The notes beneath the pieces were generated by a model. That model searched no databases. It saw only the letters and a program-made list of their open reading frames with translations, and was not told where the DNA came from. A program made the translations under genes and the position numbers. From assembly GCA_050740255.1 (NCBI GenBank), contig JBOICV010000159.1, positions 1 through 12,611 on the forward strand: 12,611 nucleotides of DNA, in the 5' to 3' direction. The stretch is from JBOICV01 sp050740255. Its GTDB lineage: Bacteria; Pseudomonadota; Gammaproteobacteria; Nevskiales; JBOICV01. Below, piece after piece: positions 1 to 7,919 of the stretch (positions within the stretch are counted from its first letter, which is position 1; each line of letters starts with the position of its first letter).

Positions 1-1603
1 GCTTGAGGATGTTGGCGATAGCTTCCTGCACGATGCGCAGCACCTGCAAGGCTTTGTCCGGGCCAAATCCGGGAATCGCGGGTACATCCTTGACCTGCCA
101 CTCGAAGCGCATCCCGTGCTGCGATAGCCGCGGCTCCAGCCGGCCACGCACGGTCCCCAATAACACCAGCAGATCGCTTTCAGCGGGGTCCAGCGAGTCA
201 ATTACCAGACGCAAATCGTCCAGCGCGTCACGCAAGGTCTGTTGAATCGCTTTCTCATCGCCCTTGTGCTGGGCCAGGGCCAGGGCGGATACCAATTGCC
301 CACCCAGACCATCATGCAGGTCGCGCATGATGCGCTCTCGTTCCTCGGCCACTACCTGCTCGCGCTGCATGGCTTGCATGCTGGCGTAGGTTTCCTCAAG
401 TTGCCGGCGCTTGCGTTCGACCCTTTGTTCCAGTTCGGCGTTGAGCGTCTCGGTCTCGGCCAGAGCGTGAATGAAGCGGCTGGACAGCAGCCAGGCCATG
501 ACCATCAAGAACAAGGGCGAACCGTAGTGCAGCAGATACCAGTTCTCATGGCCCCATAGACCAAGCTGTAGCAGCCAGTCATGCAAGCCCAGCAGCGACT
601 GCGCGCCAAAACCCAGCGCCAGTACGATCTCATCGCTTCGGCGCCCGCGCCAGGCACGCGATACGGTCAGCAGAAGGACATAGGTGGCGAGCAGCACCGC
701 TACGCCGTGCAGCATATTCGCAACCGCGAACATATTGTCCAGCTCGGTCGTTGCCAGCAGCAGCGTGGAAGTCAGCCCGAAGCCCAACATCGCCCGCTCC
801 AACCAGGGCCGGCGTAAGCCGTAATAACGATGGATGAGAATCGCGACCAGCACCACGAACCAGTCGGTTGTAGTTTGCGCAAACCACTCCCAGGTCCAGG
901 TGTTGAACGGCAGATCGCGCACGAAGAAGTGCGTGCTGTTCGCCGCCCAGAGCAGGCTGGTGAGGGCGAACCAGCCGTAAATAGTTTCCTGCCGACGGCG
1001 CAGCCACAGCAAGCCCATCAGCGCCGCCATCATCAGCGTCGTCACGAACATGGCCTGATTGAGCGTGATCTTGAGGAAGAAGCGGCGCTCGTATTGCGGC
1101 CGCAGTTCCACATCCGGCCCGATGCGCAGACCGAACAGACCCGCGTGCAGATTGGGATCCCCCAGCAGGCGTATGTGAATGACGTTGTTACCGGCTTGTA
1201 GCAATCCGGAGGGCACCGTGAAATACAGCGGCCGGTTCCAATTGCGTGCGATCGGTTCCTCGAAAGCGCCGCCGTCGCCCAGCAATACACCATTGGCATA
1301 AACCGCTGCATTCATGCGCAGGCGCGGCAGGTATACCGCCCAGGAGTCCTGCGGAGCGCTACCCAGTTTGAGTGCGAACTTGTACCAGCCGTTGCCGCCG
1401 ACGCCGGGCTGGCTCTTATCCCAGTCGTCCGGAAGCGTTCGTGCTTGCCAGCCCGGAACGTGGGCTGCTGGTGGGCTTGAACCGGGCTGTAGTAGAAATT
1501 CGCCGGAGATAGTTGGCACGACAGTGCTTGCCGCGTGCGCGGGCAGACCGGCCGCCAGCCAGGCGGCTGTCGCAAGCGCAGCGCAACGAAGCAGCAGTGC
1601 CAT
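1..1603 (-). CDS. 7TM sensor histidine kinase, NarL/DesK (HisKA_3) type, C-terminus cut by window edge
   Basis: The minus-strand frame is open from an ATG at 1603 to the left edge, giving 534 residues with no stop. Residues 1-25 look like a signal peptide. Residues about 45-165 form a periplasmic beta-rich region like the jelly-roll sensors of 7TM-DISM kinases (inferred). Six to seven hydrophobic helices follow between about 180 and 378, then a charged coiled-coil stretch (about 380-420). The HisKA_3 box ERERIMRDLHDGLGGQL places the phosphoacceptor at His430. The ATPase domain is just starting, with QEAIANILK at 526-534 matching the N-box, when the window ends. The kinase should autophosphorylate on His430 and signal to the NarL-type regulator at 2307-2963. 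A GGGAG Shine-Dalgarno sequence sits upstream of the start, and only 17 bases separate it from the preceding membrane-protein gene, so the two are probably co-transcribed. The signal sensed cannot be read from the sequence. Confidence 0.93.
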   Translation of the reverse strand, partial: MALLLRCAALATAAWLAAGLPAHAASTVVPTISGEFLLQPGSSPPAAHVPGWQARTLPDDWDKSQPGVGGNGWYKFALKLGSAPQDSWAVYLPRLRMNAAVYANGVLLGDGGAFEEPIARNWNRPLYFTVPSGLLQAGNNVIHIRLLGDPNLHAGLFGLRIGPDVELRPQYERRFFLKITLNQAMFVTTLMMAALMGLLWLRRRQETIYGWFALTSLLWAANSTHFFVRDLPFNTWTWEWFAQTTTDWFVVLVAILIHRYYGLRRPWLERAMLGFGLTSTLLLATTELDNMFAVANMLHGVAVLLATYVLLLTVSRAWRGRRSDEIVLALGFGAQSLLGLHDWLLQLGLWGHENWYLLHYGSPLFLMVMAWLLSSRFIHALAETETLNAELEQRVERKRRQLEETYASMQAMQREQVVAEERERIMRDLHDGLGGQLVSALALAQHKGDEKAIQQTLRDALDDLRLVIDSLDPAESDLLVLLGTVRGRLEPRLSQHGMRFEWQVKDVPAIPGFGPDKALQVLRIVQEAIANILK

Positions 1604-1620
1604 TTATGGTCTCCCAGCCC

Positions 1621-2079
1621 TCATATAGCCGAAGGCGGTCGAGTCGGCAAGGCGGTGCGCCGCTGTTGATCCGGATTGGCAAGCGGTTCGGTCAAACCAA
1701 ACAGTATCAGCGCGGCCGTGATGCCACCGGTTCCAAGCAGAGAAGCCCACATGAAAAGCTGCGCAAAAATGCCCCACCCGGACCATCCACCTGCAAGCCA
1801 AAAAGAGATGAGCCAGAGGCAGGCGCCGCCGTTACTGACAATACCCACACAGACCGCATCTGTTGCGTTCGCACCGCGTACAGCCGCCAGCAAGCCGAAA
1901 CCATAAACCACCACCAGCGCGGCGTAAGCCATGCCCAGCAGCCGCAGAAAGACCAGGGGTTCAGGCACCGCAAAACCGAGCCAGAGCAGCAGGGTCTTCG
2001 GGAAGAACAGCAATGGAATACACCAGGCGCTCACCGTGAGAACAATTTTCGCCGTAAGTACTTTCGCAAGAGGATTCAT
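1621..2079 (-). CDS. small four-helix integral membrane protein of unknown function
   Basis: This 152-residue protein has four hydrophobic segments at about residues 8-28, 38-66, 79-97 and 108-130, and a short polar, Arg/Pro-rich tail. It has no catalytic motif that I recognise. The ATG at 2079 follows a CGGGGG ribosome-binding site about 6 bases upstream. The gene ends 17 bases before the sensor kinase start on the same strand, which suggests a shared transcript and perhaps an accessory role in sensing; that role is inferred from position only. It could equally be an unrelated small conserved membrane protein of the DUF type. The coding call rests on the ribosome-binding site, the clean helix pattern and the tight packing. 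Confidence 0.75.
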   Translation of the reverse strand: MNPLAKVLTAKIVLTVSAWCIPLLFFPKTLLLWLGFAVPEPLVFLRLLGMAYAALVVVYGFGLLAAVRGANATDAVCVGIVSNGGACLWLISFWLAGGWSGWGIFAQLFMWASLLGTGGITAALILFGLTEPLANPDQQRRTALPTRPPSAI

Positions 2080-2163
2080 CAGGCACCCCCGAGATTGGCT
2101 CTTGCACCCTAGTCAAATATCACCGGTACCGCTATCCCATGATTTGGGGATGCCCCGTTTGCG

Positions 2164-2285
2164 GGTAGTGTCTCAGTTTGCACAAAAAGCGAGATCGCCA
2201 CGGGTCTGACGACCCTCGCGATGACAAGCCCTTCGTTACGCTCTGGACAGGCCTGTCATTGCGAGCCCGAAGGCGAAGCAATCTC
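2164..2285. repeat. dispersed palindromic intergenic repeat (element A)
   Basis: The element opens with GGTAGTGTCTCAGTTTGC (2164-2181), which recurs with one mismatch at 8067-8084. It continues as a long imperfect palindrome: arm 2191-2226 (GAGATCGCC...TCGCGATGACA) pairs with arm 2254-2285 (TGTCATTGCGAG...CAATCTC). The loop contains a 24-base core (2229-2252, CCCTTCG...GGACAGGC) that matches 8098-8121 at 19 of 24 positions. The arms resemble the widespread proteobacterial intergenic repeat of the TCATTGCGAG...CAATCTC type. It lies between the response regulator and the membrane protein and fills most of a 227-base gap. As RNA it would form a hairpin that could affect read-through from the regulator gene. 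Confidence 0.75.
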
Positions 2286-2306
2286 AGTTTTTTGCCGAGC
2301 CGCAGC

Positions 2307-2963
2307 CTAATCCTGCTTCAGCCGGATCAAGCCCAGACTGGCGGCCTCGAACACGGCCTCGCCGCGCGAGCCAACCGCCAGTTTCCGGTAGATATGCTTG
2401 ACGTGACTGGCGACCGTATGTGGCGACATATCCAGCGACTTGGCCACTTCGCCATAGCTGAATCCCTTGGCGAGCAACTCCAGCACTTCGCGCTCGCGTT
2501 CGGTCAAAGCCTGTGCGCCGGCAGCCGGTGGTTCAGCCGCCGGCTTCTGGAAGCGGCGTACCAGATAGCGCGCGATCTTGGCGCTGATCGGCGATTCGCC
2601 CTGAATCAGGCGCAGGACTGAGGCAGCGATATCCGCGAGCGGGCTGTCTTTCAGCAGATAACCGGCGGCGCCCGCCTCCAGCGCGGTAACCACGTGGCGC
2701 TCATCGCCGAATACGGTCACGACCATTGCATCGGTGCCCGCGTGCTGGGTCGCTTCCCGGATCAGCGCCGCGCCATCGCCATCGGGCAGTCCCAGGTCCA
2801 CCAGCAGTACACGCGGCGCCTGTCGCTTCAGCGCAGCTCGCGCCTCGGCGCAGCTGCCCACGGCGGCGAGCACGGTCAAGTCCGGATGAGCGCGCACAGC
2901 CGCAGCCAGATGTTCCCGCGTGACGGGCTCGTCCTCCACCACGATGACTGTGTGCGCCGCCAT
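2307..2963 (-). CDS. NarL/LuxR-family response regulator
   Basis: This is a 218-residue two-domain regulator. The receiver domain (about 4-120) shows the acidic pair E10-D11, phosphoacceptor Asp56 in LLVDLGLPDGDG, Thr83 and Lys105 (YLLKD). After a Pro/Ala linker, a LuxR/GerE helix-turn-helix covers about 150-215 (LTEREREVLELLAKG...MSPHTVASHVKHIYRKL). Phosphorylation by the neighbouring kinase (1-1603) is expected to control DNA binding. The frame stays open upstream to 3746, but that extension runs antisense through dapD. The ATG at 2963 puts the first beta strand (HTVIVVEDEP) where family members begin, so I chose it; no strong Shine-Dalgarno sequence is visible. The start lies 57 bases from the divergent dapD start. 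Target genes are not evident. Confidence 0.95.
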   Translation of the reverse strand: MAAHTVIVVEDEPVTREHLAAAVRAHPDLTVLAAVGSCAEARAALKRQAPRVLLVDLGLPDGDGAALIREATQHAGTDAMVVTVFGDERHVVTALEAGAAGYLLKDSPLADIAASVLRLIQGESPISAKIARYLVRRFQKPAAEPPAAGAQALTEREREVLELLAKGFSYGEVAKSLDMSPHTVASHVKHIYRKLAVGSRGEAVFEAASLGLIRLKQD

Positions 2964-2986
2964 GCCGCGATGATAGCGCAGGGCTG

Positions 2987-2992
2987 TAGAAT
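2987..2992 (+). promoter_or_regulatory. possible -10 box of the dapD-dapE promoter
   Basis: TAGAAT matches the sigma-70 -10 consensus at 5 of 6 positions and lies 28 bases before the dapD GTG, in the 57-base divergent gap. No good -35 is visible 16-18 bases upstream, so this is a weak call. Confidence 0.3.
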
Positions 2993-3020
2993 AACGCCTG
3001 TTTTTCGCCCTGGAGTTGCC

Positions 3021-3848
3021 GTGCAAAAGCTTCAGCAAACTATTGAAGCGGCTTGGGAACAGCGCAGTGCCCTGTCGCCCGCCGCCAGCCCCGCGGGGCT
3101 GCGCGAAGCCGTGCTCGCGGTAATCGAGCAACTGGACCAAGGCCAGGCGCGGGTTGCGGAGAAAAGCGTTGGCGGCTGGGTGGTGCATCAATGGCTTAAG
3201 AAAGCCGTGCTGCTGTACTTCCGCTTGCACGACAACCAACTCGTCACCGGCGCCTATAGCCGCTTCTACGACAAAGTACCCGGCAAGTTTGCGAGCTATG
3301 ACGAAGCCGCGATGCGCGCCCAGGGCGCGCGCGTGGTGCCGCCCGCGATGGTGCGCAAAGGCGCGTTCATCGGCAAGAACGTCGTGCTGATGCCGTCCTA
3401 CGTGAACATCGGCGCTTACGTGGACGACGGCACGATGGTGGATACCTGGGCCACCGTCGGCTCCTGCGCGCAAATCGGCAAGAACGTGCATCTTTCCGGC
3501 GGCGTCGGCATCGGCGGCGTGCTCGAACCGCTGCAGGCCAATCCGACCATCATCGAAGACGACTGCTTCATCGGTGCGCGCTCGGAAATCGTCGAGGGTG
3601 TCATCGTGGAAGCCGGTAGCGTAGTTTCGATGGGCGTGTTCATCGGACAATCCACGCCGATATACGACCGCGAAGCGGATGTTGTTCACCATGGACGTGT
3701 GCCCGCGGGTAGCGTCGTCGTCGCCGGCTCGCTGCCCAAGGACCACGGCCGCTACAGCCTCAATTGCGCAGTCATCGTGAAGACTGTGGATGCCAAGACG
3801 CGGGTCAAGGTTGGCATCAACGAACTGCTGCGTGACGCCAGCGAATGA
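3021..3848 (+). CDS. dapD: 2,3,4,5-tetrahydropyridine-2,6-dicarboxylate N-succinyltransferase
   Basis: DapD transfers succinyl from succinyl-CoA to tetrahydrodipicolinate in the succinylase branch of lysine/meso-diaminopimelate synthesis, in the cytoplasm as a trimer. The 275-residue product has almost the same length as the E. coli enzyme (274) and shares long near-identical stretches, including LMPSYVNIGAYVD, GTMVDTWATVGSCAQIGKN, GGVLEPLQANPTIIED and CFIGARSE, typical of its left-handed beta-helix core. The GTG at 3021 was chosen because it gives VQKLQQTIEAAW, aligning with the E. coli N-terminus, and because GGAG lies five bases upstream. The frame is open further left, but that part overlaps the regulator gene on the other strand. 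The stop overlaps the dapE start as ATGA, implying translational coupling. Confidence 0.98.
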   Translation: MQKLQQTIEAAWEQRSALSPAASPAGLREAVLAVIEQLDQGQARVAEKSVGGWVVHQWLKKAVLLYFRLHDNQLVTGAYSRFYDKVPGKFASYDEAAMRAQGARVVPPAMVRKGAFIGKNVVLMPSYVNIGAYVDDGTMVDTWATVGSCAQIGKNVHLSGGVGIGGVLEPLQANPTIIEDDCFIGARSEIVEGVIVEAGSVVSMGVFIGQSTPIYDREADVVHHGRVPAGSVVVAGSLPKDHGRYSLNCAVIVKTVDAKTRVKVGINELLRDASE

Positions 3849-4975
3849 GCAATCCGGTCCTTGAACTGGCGCAGGAACTCATCGGCCGGCGCTCGCTAAC
3901 GCCACAGGACGGCGGCTGCCAACAGCTCATGGCGCAGCGCCTGCGCGTAGCGGGGTTCGAGATCGAGTTTCTGAATTTCGGCGAGGTGACGAACCTGTGG
4001 GCGCGCCGCGGCAAAACCGCACCGCTGCTGGTATTCGCCGGCCATACCGACGTGGTGCCGACCGGCCCGCTTGCACAATGGCAATCCGATCCTTTCGAGC
4101 CGTCAGTACGCGATGGCTATTTGTTCGGTCGCGGCGCCGCGGATATGAAGAGCTCGCTCGCCGCCATGGTGGTTGCAGCGGAAACCTTCGTCGCGTCCCA
4201 CCCTCAGCATGGCGGCAGTATCGGCTTGCTGATTACGAGCGACGAGGAAGGCATCGCGCTGGACGGCACCCAGCGTGTGGTGGAAACCTTGTCCGCACGC
4301 GCGGAGAAGATCAGCTACTGTGTGGTGGGTGAGCCTTCCAGCCGCGAGCGCTTGGGCGACACGATGAAGAACGGCCGCCGCGGCTCGCTGACCGGGCGTC
4401 TGACGATCCATGGCAAGCAGGGTCACGCCGCTTATCCGCAGCTCGCCGACAACCCACTGCACCGCTTGGCGCCGGCGCTGGCGGAGTTATGCGCGCTGAC
4501 CTGGGACCGAGGCAATATCCATTTTCCGCCGACCACCTTCCAGGTGACCAATCTCAACGCCGGCACCGGTGCGGATAACGTCATCCCGGGCGAGGCGCAG
4601 TTGATATTCAATTGGCGCTACTCCACCGAGCTCAGCGCCGATCAGATACGGACGCAGGTGCTCGCCCTGCTCGACCGCTACGGCCTGCGTTACACGCTCG
4701 ACTGGCTTCCTACCGGCCTGCCCTTCATCACCCAGCCCGGCCGCCTGGTGGAGGCCGCACGCGCGGCAATTGAGCATGAATGCGGGATCACCGCGGAACT
4801 CTCCACCGCCGGTGGCACTTCGGACGGGCGTTTCATTGCACCCACCGGTGCGGAAGTCGTCGAGATTGGCCCGCTGAATGCGACCATTCACAAGATCGAC
4901 GAGTGCGTGCGTATCGCCGATCTTGAACCGCTGGCGCGGATTTACGCGGGCATCATGCAGCGTCTGCTGATTTGA
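3845..4975 (+). CDS. dapE: succinyl-diaminopimelate desuccinylase
   Basis: DapE is a di-zinc M20-family hydrolase that releases succinate from N-succinyl-LL-diaminopimelate, producing LL-diaminopimelate for lysine and peptidoglycan. The 376-residue product keeps every expected metal and catalytic residue: His67 and Asp69 (AGHTDVVP), Asp100 (GRGAADMK), Glu134-Glu135 (TSDEEG), Glu163 (GEPSS) and His349 (NATIHKIDE). The small dimerisation domain (about 180-293) includes the conserved His194 (GKQGHAAYP). The ATG overlaps the dapD stop, so both are on one transcript and likely translationally coupled. Its 3' end overlaps the convergent phospholipase gene by 23 bases. No terminator is visible between the two convergent genes. 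Confidence 0.98.
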   Translation: MSNPVLELAQELIGRRSLTPQDGGCQQLMAQRLRVAGFEIEFLNFGEVTNLWARRGKTAPLLVFAGHTDVVPTGPLAQWQSDPFEPSVRDGYLFGRGAADMKSSLAAMVVAAETFVASHPQHGGSIGLLITSDEEGIALDGTQRVVETLSARAEKISYCVVGEPSSRERLGDTMKNGRRGSLTGRLTIHGKQGHAAYPQLADNPLHRLAPALAELCALTWDRGNIHFPPTTFQVTNLNAGTGADNVIPGEAQLIFNWRYSTELSADQIRTQVLALLDRYGLRYTLDWLPTGLPFITQPGRLVEAARAAIEHECGITAELSTAGGTSDGRFIAPTGAEVVEIGPLNATIHKIDECVRIADLEPLARIYAGIMQRLLI

Positions 4976-6779
4976 TCCCCGGCGTTTGCAGACGGCCTTC
5001 GGCCAGCGCCGCGTCCAGCGCCTCGCAGGCATGGTGATAACCACGGAACACAATTTTCTCGAAATCACCCCAGTCGAGCATGCCGATGTCGCGCACCGGC
5101 ATGCGCAGATACAAGTCGGCGCTCCGAATACGCGCGGCGGTGACTTCCTCGCTGGTCATGGTCGCGGTCTGGAACAGAATATTGAATAGATTGAAACGGT
5201 GTTCCTGGCCGCGTACCCGCGTGAGCTGGTAGGGTTCGTCGGCCTCATCGTGAATCCTCAGCTCTTCATCGGAACTCACGTCCGAACCCAGCACCGGACC
5301 GCGGCCCCAGGCCGCCATGATATCCGTCGGCACGCTATTGACCAGCGCGCCGTCTACCAGCAAATCACCCTTGTAGACCACCGGCGGCGCAATGCCCGGT
5401 ACCGACATGCTGGCGCCAACCCATTCGTTCAGTAAACCCCGGTCGTGCAGCATCGCGCGGCTGCGCGACAAATTGGTGCTCACGCAGAAATAAGGAATCG
5501 GCAACTCCTCGATGCGGACCGCGTCGAAGAGTTCGCGCAGGCGCTGGTTGAACTTGCGCGCACGGATCAGCGACACGCGCGTGAGCGAGTAGTCGTTCAG
5601 GTAGTTGTGTTTCACGAAGGTCTCGTGCAGCGAGCTGAGAATCTGGTCGAAGCGCTGACCGCGGGCATAGAGCGCCGCCACCAGCGCGCCCATGCTGGAA
5701 CCGCCGATCAGGTCTATCGGCAGGCCGCGCTCTTCCATGGCCCGCAGCAGGCCGACATGCGCAAAGCCGCGCGCGCCGCCGCCGCCCAGCACCAGTCCGA
5801 GTCCGCGGCCGGTGATCCGCCGCAGTATCGGTTGCAGCGCTTGGCGTTCGAGCGGGCCGATGTGATGATGATGAAACTGGCTCGGCGCCAAGGCGCGCCA
5901 GGCGAGCGGGTCGGTATGCTGCACCTGCTGCGCTCCATGCAGCAGCACAAACTCGATTGGCGCCAGAATGCGCTCTTCGCGTATCGCGTCGAGCACCGGA
6001 TGCGGTGCCGGCGATGCGCGCGCGTCCACCAGTACCAGCACACGATCCGCCTGGCGCAGGCAGCGCCGGGTCCAGGCGGTAGGCCCGGCTTCGGCCTGAT
6101 AGATCAGATAGCGATACTTGGCCTCCAGCTCATTCAGCCAGCTATAAACGGCCTGGTTCCGCTCCTGCGTATCAAACACGCTTTCCGCCGCACCCTCACC
6201 GAGCGCGGCGTCCACCCGCGCCGGGTCCAGCCGCAGCGCCACGCCGTTATCGTTCAGCGCCTCGGCCAAGGCGGCGCTGAACGCGGCAATGTCCGGACCA
6301 CTATGCCCCGCCACCACCGCAATGGTGCGGGTACTCGTCACCGCCTCGCGCGCGCGCATCGTGCGCGGCCGCCGCATCCGCTCCAGGATATGCCGCGTCA
6401 CCTTGAACATCGCCTGCGGGCGGGCGAACATCAACTCCTCGAAATCGGTACGCGAAACCCGGATCAAGGCGCTGTCACGCACCGCGCGCACCGTGGCGGA
6501 CCTTGGCTCGCCGGTCATGACGGATAGTTCGCCGACGATTTCATGCCGGCCCAGATAGCCGACGATGCGATCCTGACCGCTATCGTCCTGCAGGCTGACG
6601 CTGACGCGGCCGTTCACTATCAGGCACAGCGAATCGCCGCGCTCGCCACGACGGTAAAGAAATTCACCGCTGGGCAGGTCCTCCCATTGCGCGCGCTGGG
6701 CGACGGCCTCCAGGCTGCGCGTGTCCAGATCGCGGAATAGTTCGCTTTGCTGCAAGGCGAACAGAATGGGCTTGGCCAT
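4953..6779 (-). CDS. patatin-like phospholipase with N-terminal cyclic-nucleotide-binding domain (NTE-like)
   Basis: This 608-residue protein has three parts. Residues about 5-135 form a cyclic-nucleotide-binding/Crp-like domain (GEFLYRRGERGDSLCLIVNG, then GELSVMTGEPRSATVRA). Residues about 150-320 form a middle region with an alpha/beta look (TIAVVAGHSG..., RYLIYQAEAG..., ADRVLVLVDA). Residues about 325-580 form a patatin domain with the oxyanion loop GGGGARG (332-338), nucleophile Ser362 in GGSSMG, and the dyad Asp476 in DGALVNS. The architecture is that of bacterial relatives of neuropathy target esterase, so lysophospholipase or phospholipase activity regulated by a nucleotide or membrane signal is likely (inferred). 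No strong Shine-Dalgarno sequence precedes the ATG. The gene starts about 30 bases beyond the aldolase terminator, and no convincing promoter is visible. Its 3' end overlaps dapE. Confidence 0.93.
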   Translation of the reverse strand: MAKPILFALQQSELFRDLDTRSLEAVAQRAQWEDLPSGEFLYRRGERGDSLCLIVNGRVSVSLQDDSGQDRIVGYLGRHEIVGELSVMTGEPRSATVRAVRDSALIRVSRTDFEELMFARPQAMFKVTRHILERMRRPRTMRAREAVTSTRTIAVVAGHSGPDIAAFSAALAEALNDNGVALRLDPARVDAALGEGAAESVFDTQERNQAVYSWLNELEAKYRYLIYQAEAGPTAWTRRCLRQADRVLVLVDARASPAPHPVLDAIREERILAPIEFVLLHGAQQVQHTDPLAWRALAPSQFHHHHIGPLERQALQPILRRITGRGLGLVLGGGGARGFAHVGLLRAMEERGLPIDLIGGSSMGALVAALYARGQRFDQILSSLHETFVKHNYLNDYSLTRVSLIRARKFNQRLRELFDAVRIEELPIPYFCVSTNLSRSRAMLHDRGLLNEWVGASMSVPGIAPPVVYKGDLLVDGALVNSVPTDIMAAWGRGPVLGSDVSSDEELRIHDEADEPYQLTRVRGQEHRFNLFNILFQTATMTSEEVTAARIRSADLYLRMPVRDIGMLDWGDFEKIVFRGYHHACEALDAALAEGRLQTPGIKSADAA

Positions 6780-6810
6780 GCGCCATCATTGCAGCGTGTT
6801 GCACAAACGA

Positions 6811-6836
6811 AAAGACCCCGTCGAGCGGGGCCTTTT
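6811..6836 (-). terminator. Rho-independent terminator of the aldolase gene
   Basis: Read on the minus strand, AAAAGGCCCCG, loop CTCGA, and CGGGGTCTTTT form an 11-pair stem (one G-U pair) ending in a T run, about 14 bases after the aldolase stop. The A/T-flanked symmetry means it could also act on plus-strand transcripts. Confidence 0.85.
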
Positions 6837-6850
6837 GTCCTGCCTGACGG

Positions 6851-7867
6851 TCAGGCGGCTTTTTCCAGCGCCGCGCTCCATTCGCCCTTCGCTGCCAGCC
6901 CGTTCATTCTGGCGCGGTGCAGGTGCGCCTTTTTGCCGGCATCTACATTCTTGCCGGCCCAGGCCTTAAGCGCGGCGGCCTGCAAGGCACGGCCATAGGA
7001 AAAAGTGAGCGGCCAGGGATGCGGCCCGAGTTTGTTCATCTCGTCCAGATGCGCAGTGGCGTCCTCATCCGACTGGCCGCCGGAGAGAAACGCAATCCCC
7101 GGCACCGCGCTCGGCACGAAGCGCTTTAGCGTGCGCAGCGTGGCGTTGGCTACTTCCTTGCGTGCCGCCTGCGTGGCGCATTTCTTGCCGGACACCACCA
7201 TATTCGGCTTCAGCACCATGCCTTCCAGCAGCACCTTCTGGTAATAGAGCTGGCTGAAAGTCTCCTGCAGAATCCAGCCGGTGACTTGTTCGCAGGCCTC
7301 CAGCGTGTTGTCGCCATCCATCAGCACTTCCGGCTCGACAATCGGCACGATGTCCGCTTCCTGGCATAACGCGGCATAGCGCGCCAGCGCGTGGGCATTG
7401 GTATGGATCGCATCGTAGCTGGGGGCGCCGTTGCCGATCGTGATGACCGCGCGCCATTTGGCGAAGCGTGCGCCCGCTTCCCGGTACTTGACCAGCCGCT
7501 CGCGCAGGCCGTCGAGGCCTTCGGTAATGGTTTCTTCCGGCGCACCGCCGACCAGCGCCTTGGCGCCCTTATCCACCTTGATGCCTGGGATCACGCCCTT
7601 GGCGGCCAGCAGCTTGGCGAAAGGCTCTCCGCCCAGGGATTTCTGAAACAGGGTTTCCTCGTACAAAATCACGCCGCTGGTGTACTGCTCGAAGCCGGGC
7701 GTGGTGAACAGCATGTCGCGATATTCTTGACGGTTCGCCTCGGTGTTCTCGACGCCGATGCCCTTGAAACGCTTCTCGATGGTGCCGGTACTCTCGTCCG
7801 CTGCCAACAGGCCGCGGCCATTGGCCACCATCGCACGTGCAGTTTCGTTCAGGATTTTCTCATTCAT
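6851..7867 (-). CDS. fba: class I fructose-bisphosphate aldolase
   Basis: The enzyme reversibly cleaves fructose-1,6-bisphosphate to dihydroxyacetone phosphate and glyceraldehyde-3-phosphate through a Schiff-base lysine, in glycolysis/gluconeogenesis and possibly the Calvin cycle. The 338-residue product has GLLAADESTGTI (about 19-30, Asp24), GIKVDKG (Lys98 region), FAKWRAV (Lys137), IVEPEV (Glu178 region) and LLEGMVLKPNM with Schiff-base Lys220, so it is the metal-independent, animal/plant-like class. An in-frame GTG 12 bases upstream (7879) overlaps the GGAG ribosome-binding site, so I chose the ATG at 7867, although its spacing (11 bases) is long. tRNA-Ser lies 52 bases upstream on the same strand with no terminator between, and a TAAAAT -10-like box sits at 7903-7908. 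A terminator follows the gene. Confidence 0.97.
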   Translation of the reverse strand: MNEKILNETARAMVANGRGLLAADESTGTIEKRFKGIGVENTEANRQEYRDMLFTTPGFEQYTSGVILYEETLFQKSLGGEPFAKLLAAKGVIPGIKVDKGAKALVGGAPEETITEGLDGLRERLVKYREAGARFAKWRAVITIGNGAPSYDAIHTNAHALARYAALCQEADIVPIVEPEVLMDGDNTLEACEQVTGWILQETFSQLYYQKVLLEGMVLKPNMVVSGKKCATQAARKEVANATLRTLKRFVPSAVPGIAFLSGGQSDEDATAHLDEMNKLGPHPWPLTFSYGRALQAAALKAWAGKNVDAGKKAHLHRARMNGLAAKGEWSAALEKAA

Positions 7868-7919
7868 GACGACAAACACTCCGAATCACGTGGTATCCGC
7901 GTATTTTAGTCGCAGTAAG

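Noticed and set aside
242..1201. Several plus-strand reading frames across the kinase region
   Set aside because: The minus strand encodes a clear histidine kinase over the whole stretch, including His430 and the N-box; the plus frames are shadows.
2146..2156. GGGGATGCCCC small palindrome upstream of the membrane-protein gene
   Set aside because: Four pairs with a three-base loop and no T run; too weak to call a terminator or operator.
2694..3020. Upstream extension of dapD to an earlier ATG
   Set aside because: It overlaps the regulator coding region on the other strand and has no resemblance to DapD; the GTG at 3021 with GGAG matches the family N-terminus.
2964..3746. Long N-terminal extension of the response regulator frame (479 codons in total)
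   Set aside because: The extension runs antisense through dapD, has a composition typical of a shadow frame, and the receiver domain begins normally at the ATG at 2963.
5445..6527. 360-codon plus-strand reading frame opposite the phospholipase
   Set aside because: It is rich in His/Arg/Gln as expected of an antisense shadow in GC-rich DNA, has no recognisable motif, and lies wholly inside a well-supported gene.
7868..7879. GTG start for the aldolase 12 bases upstream
   Set aside because: It overlaps the only Shine-Dalgarno-like sequence, and the family usually begins near MNEKILNETA.
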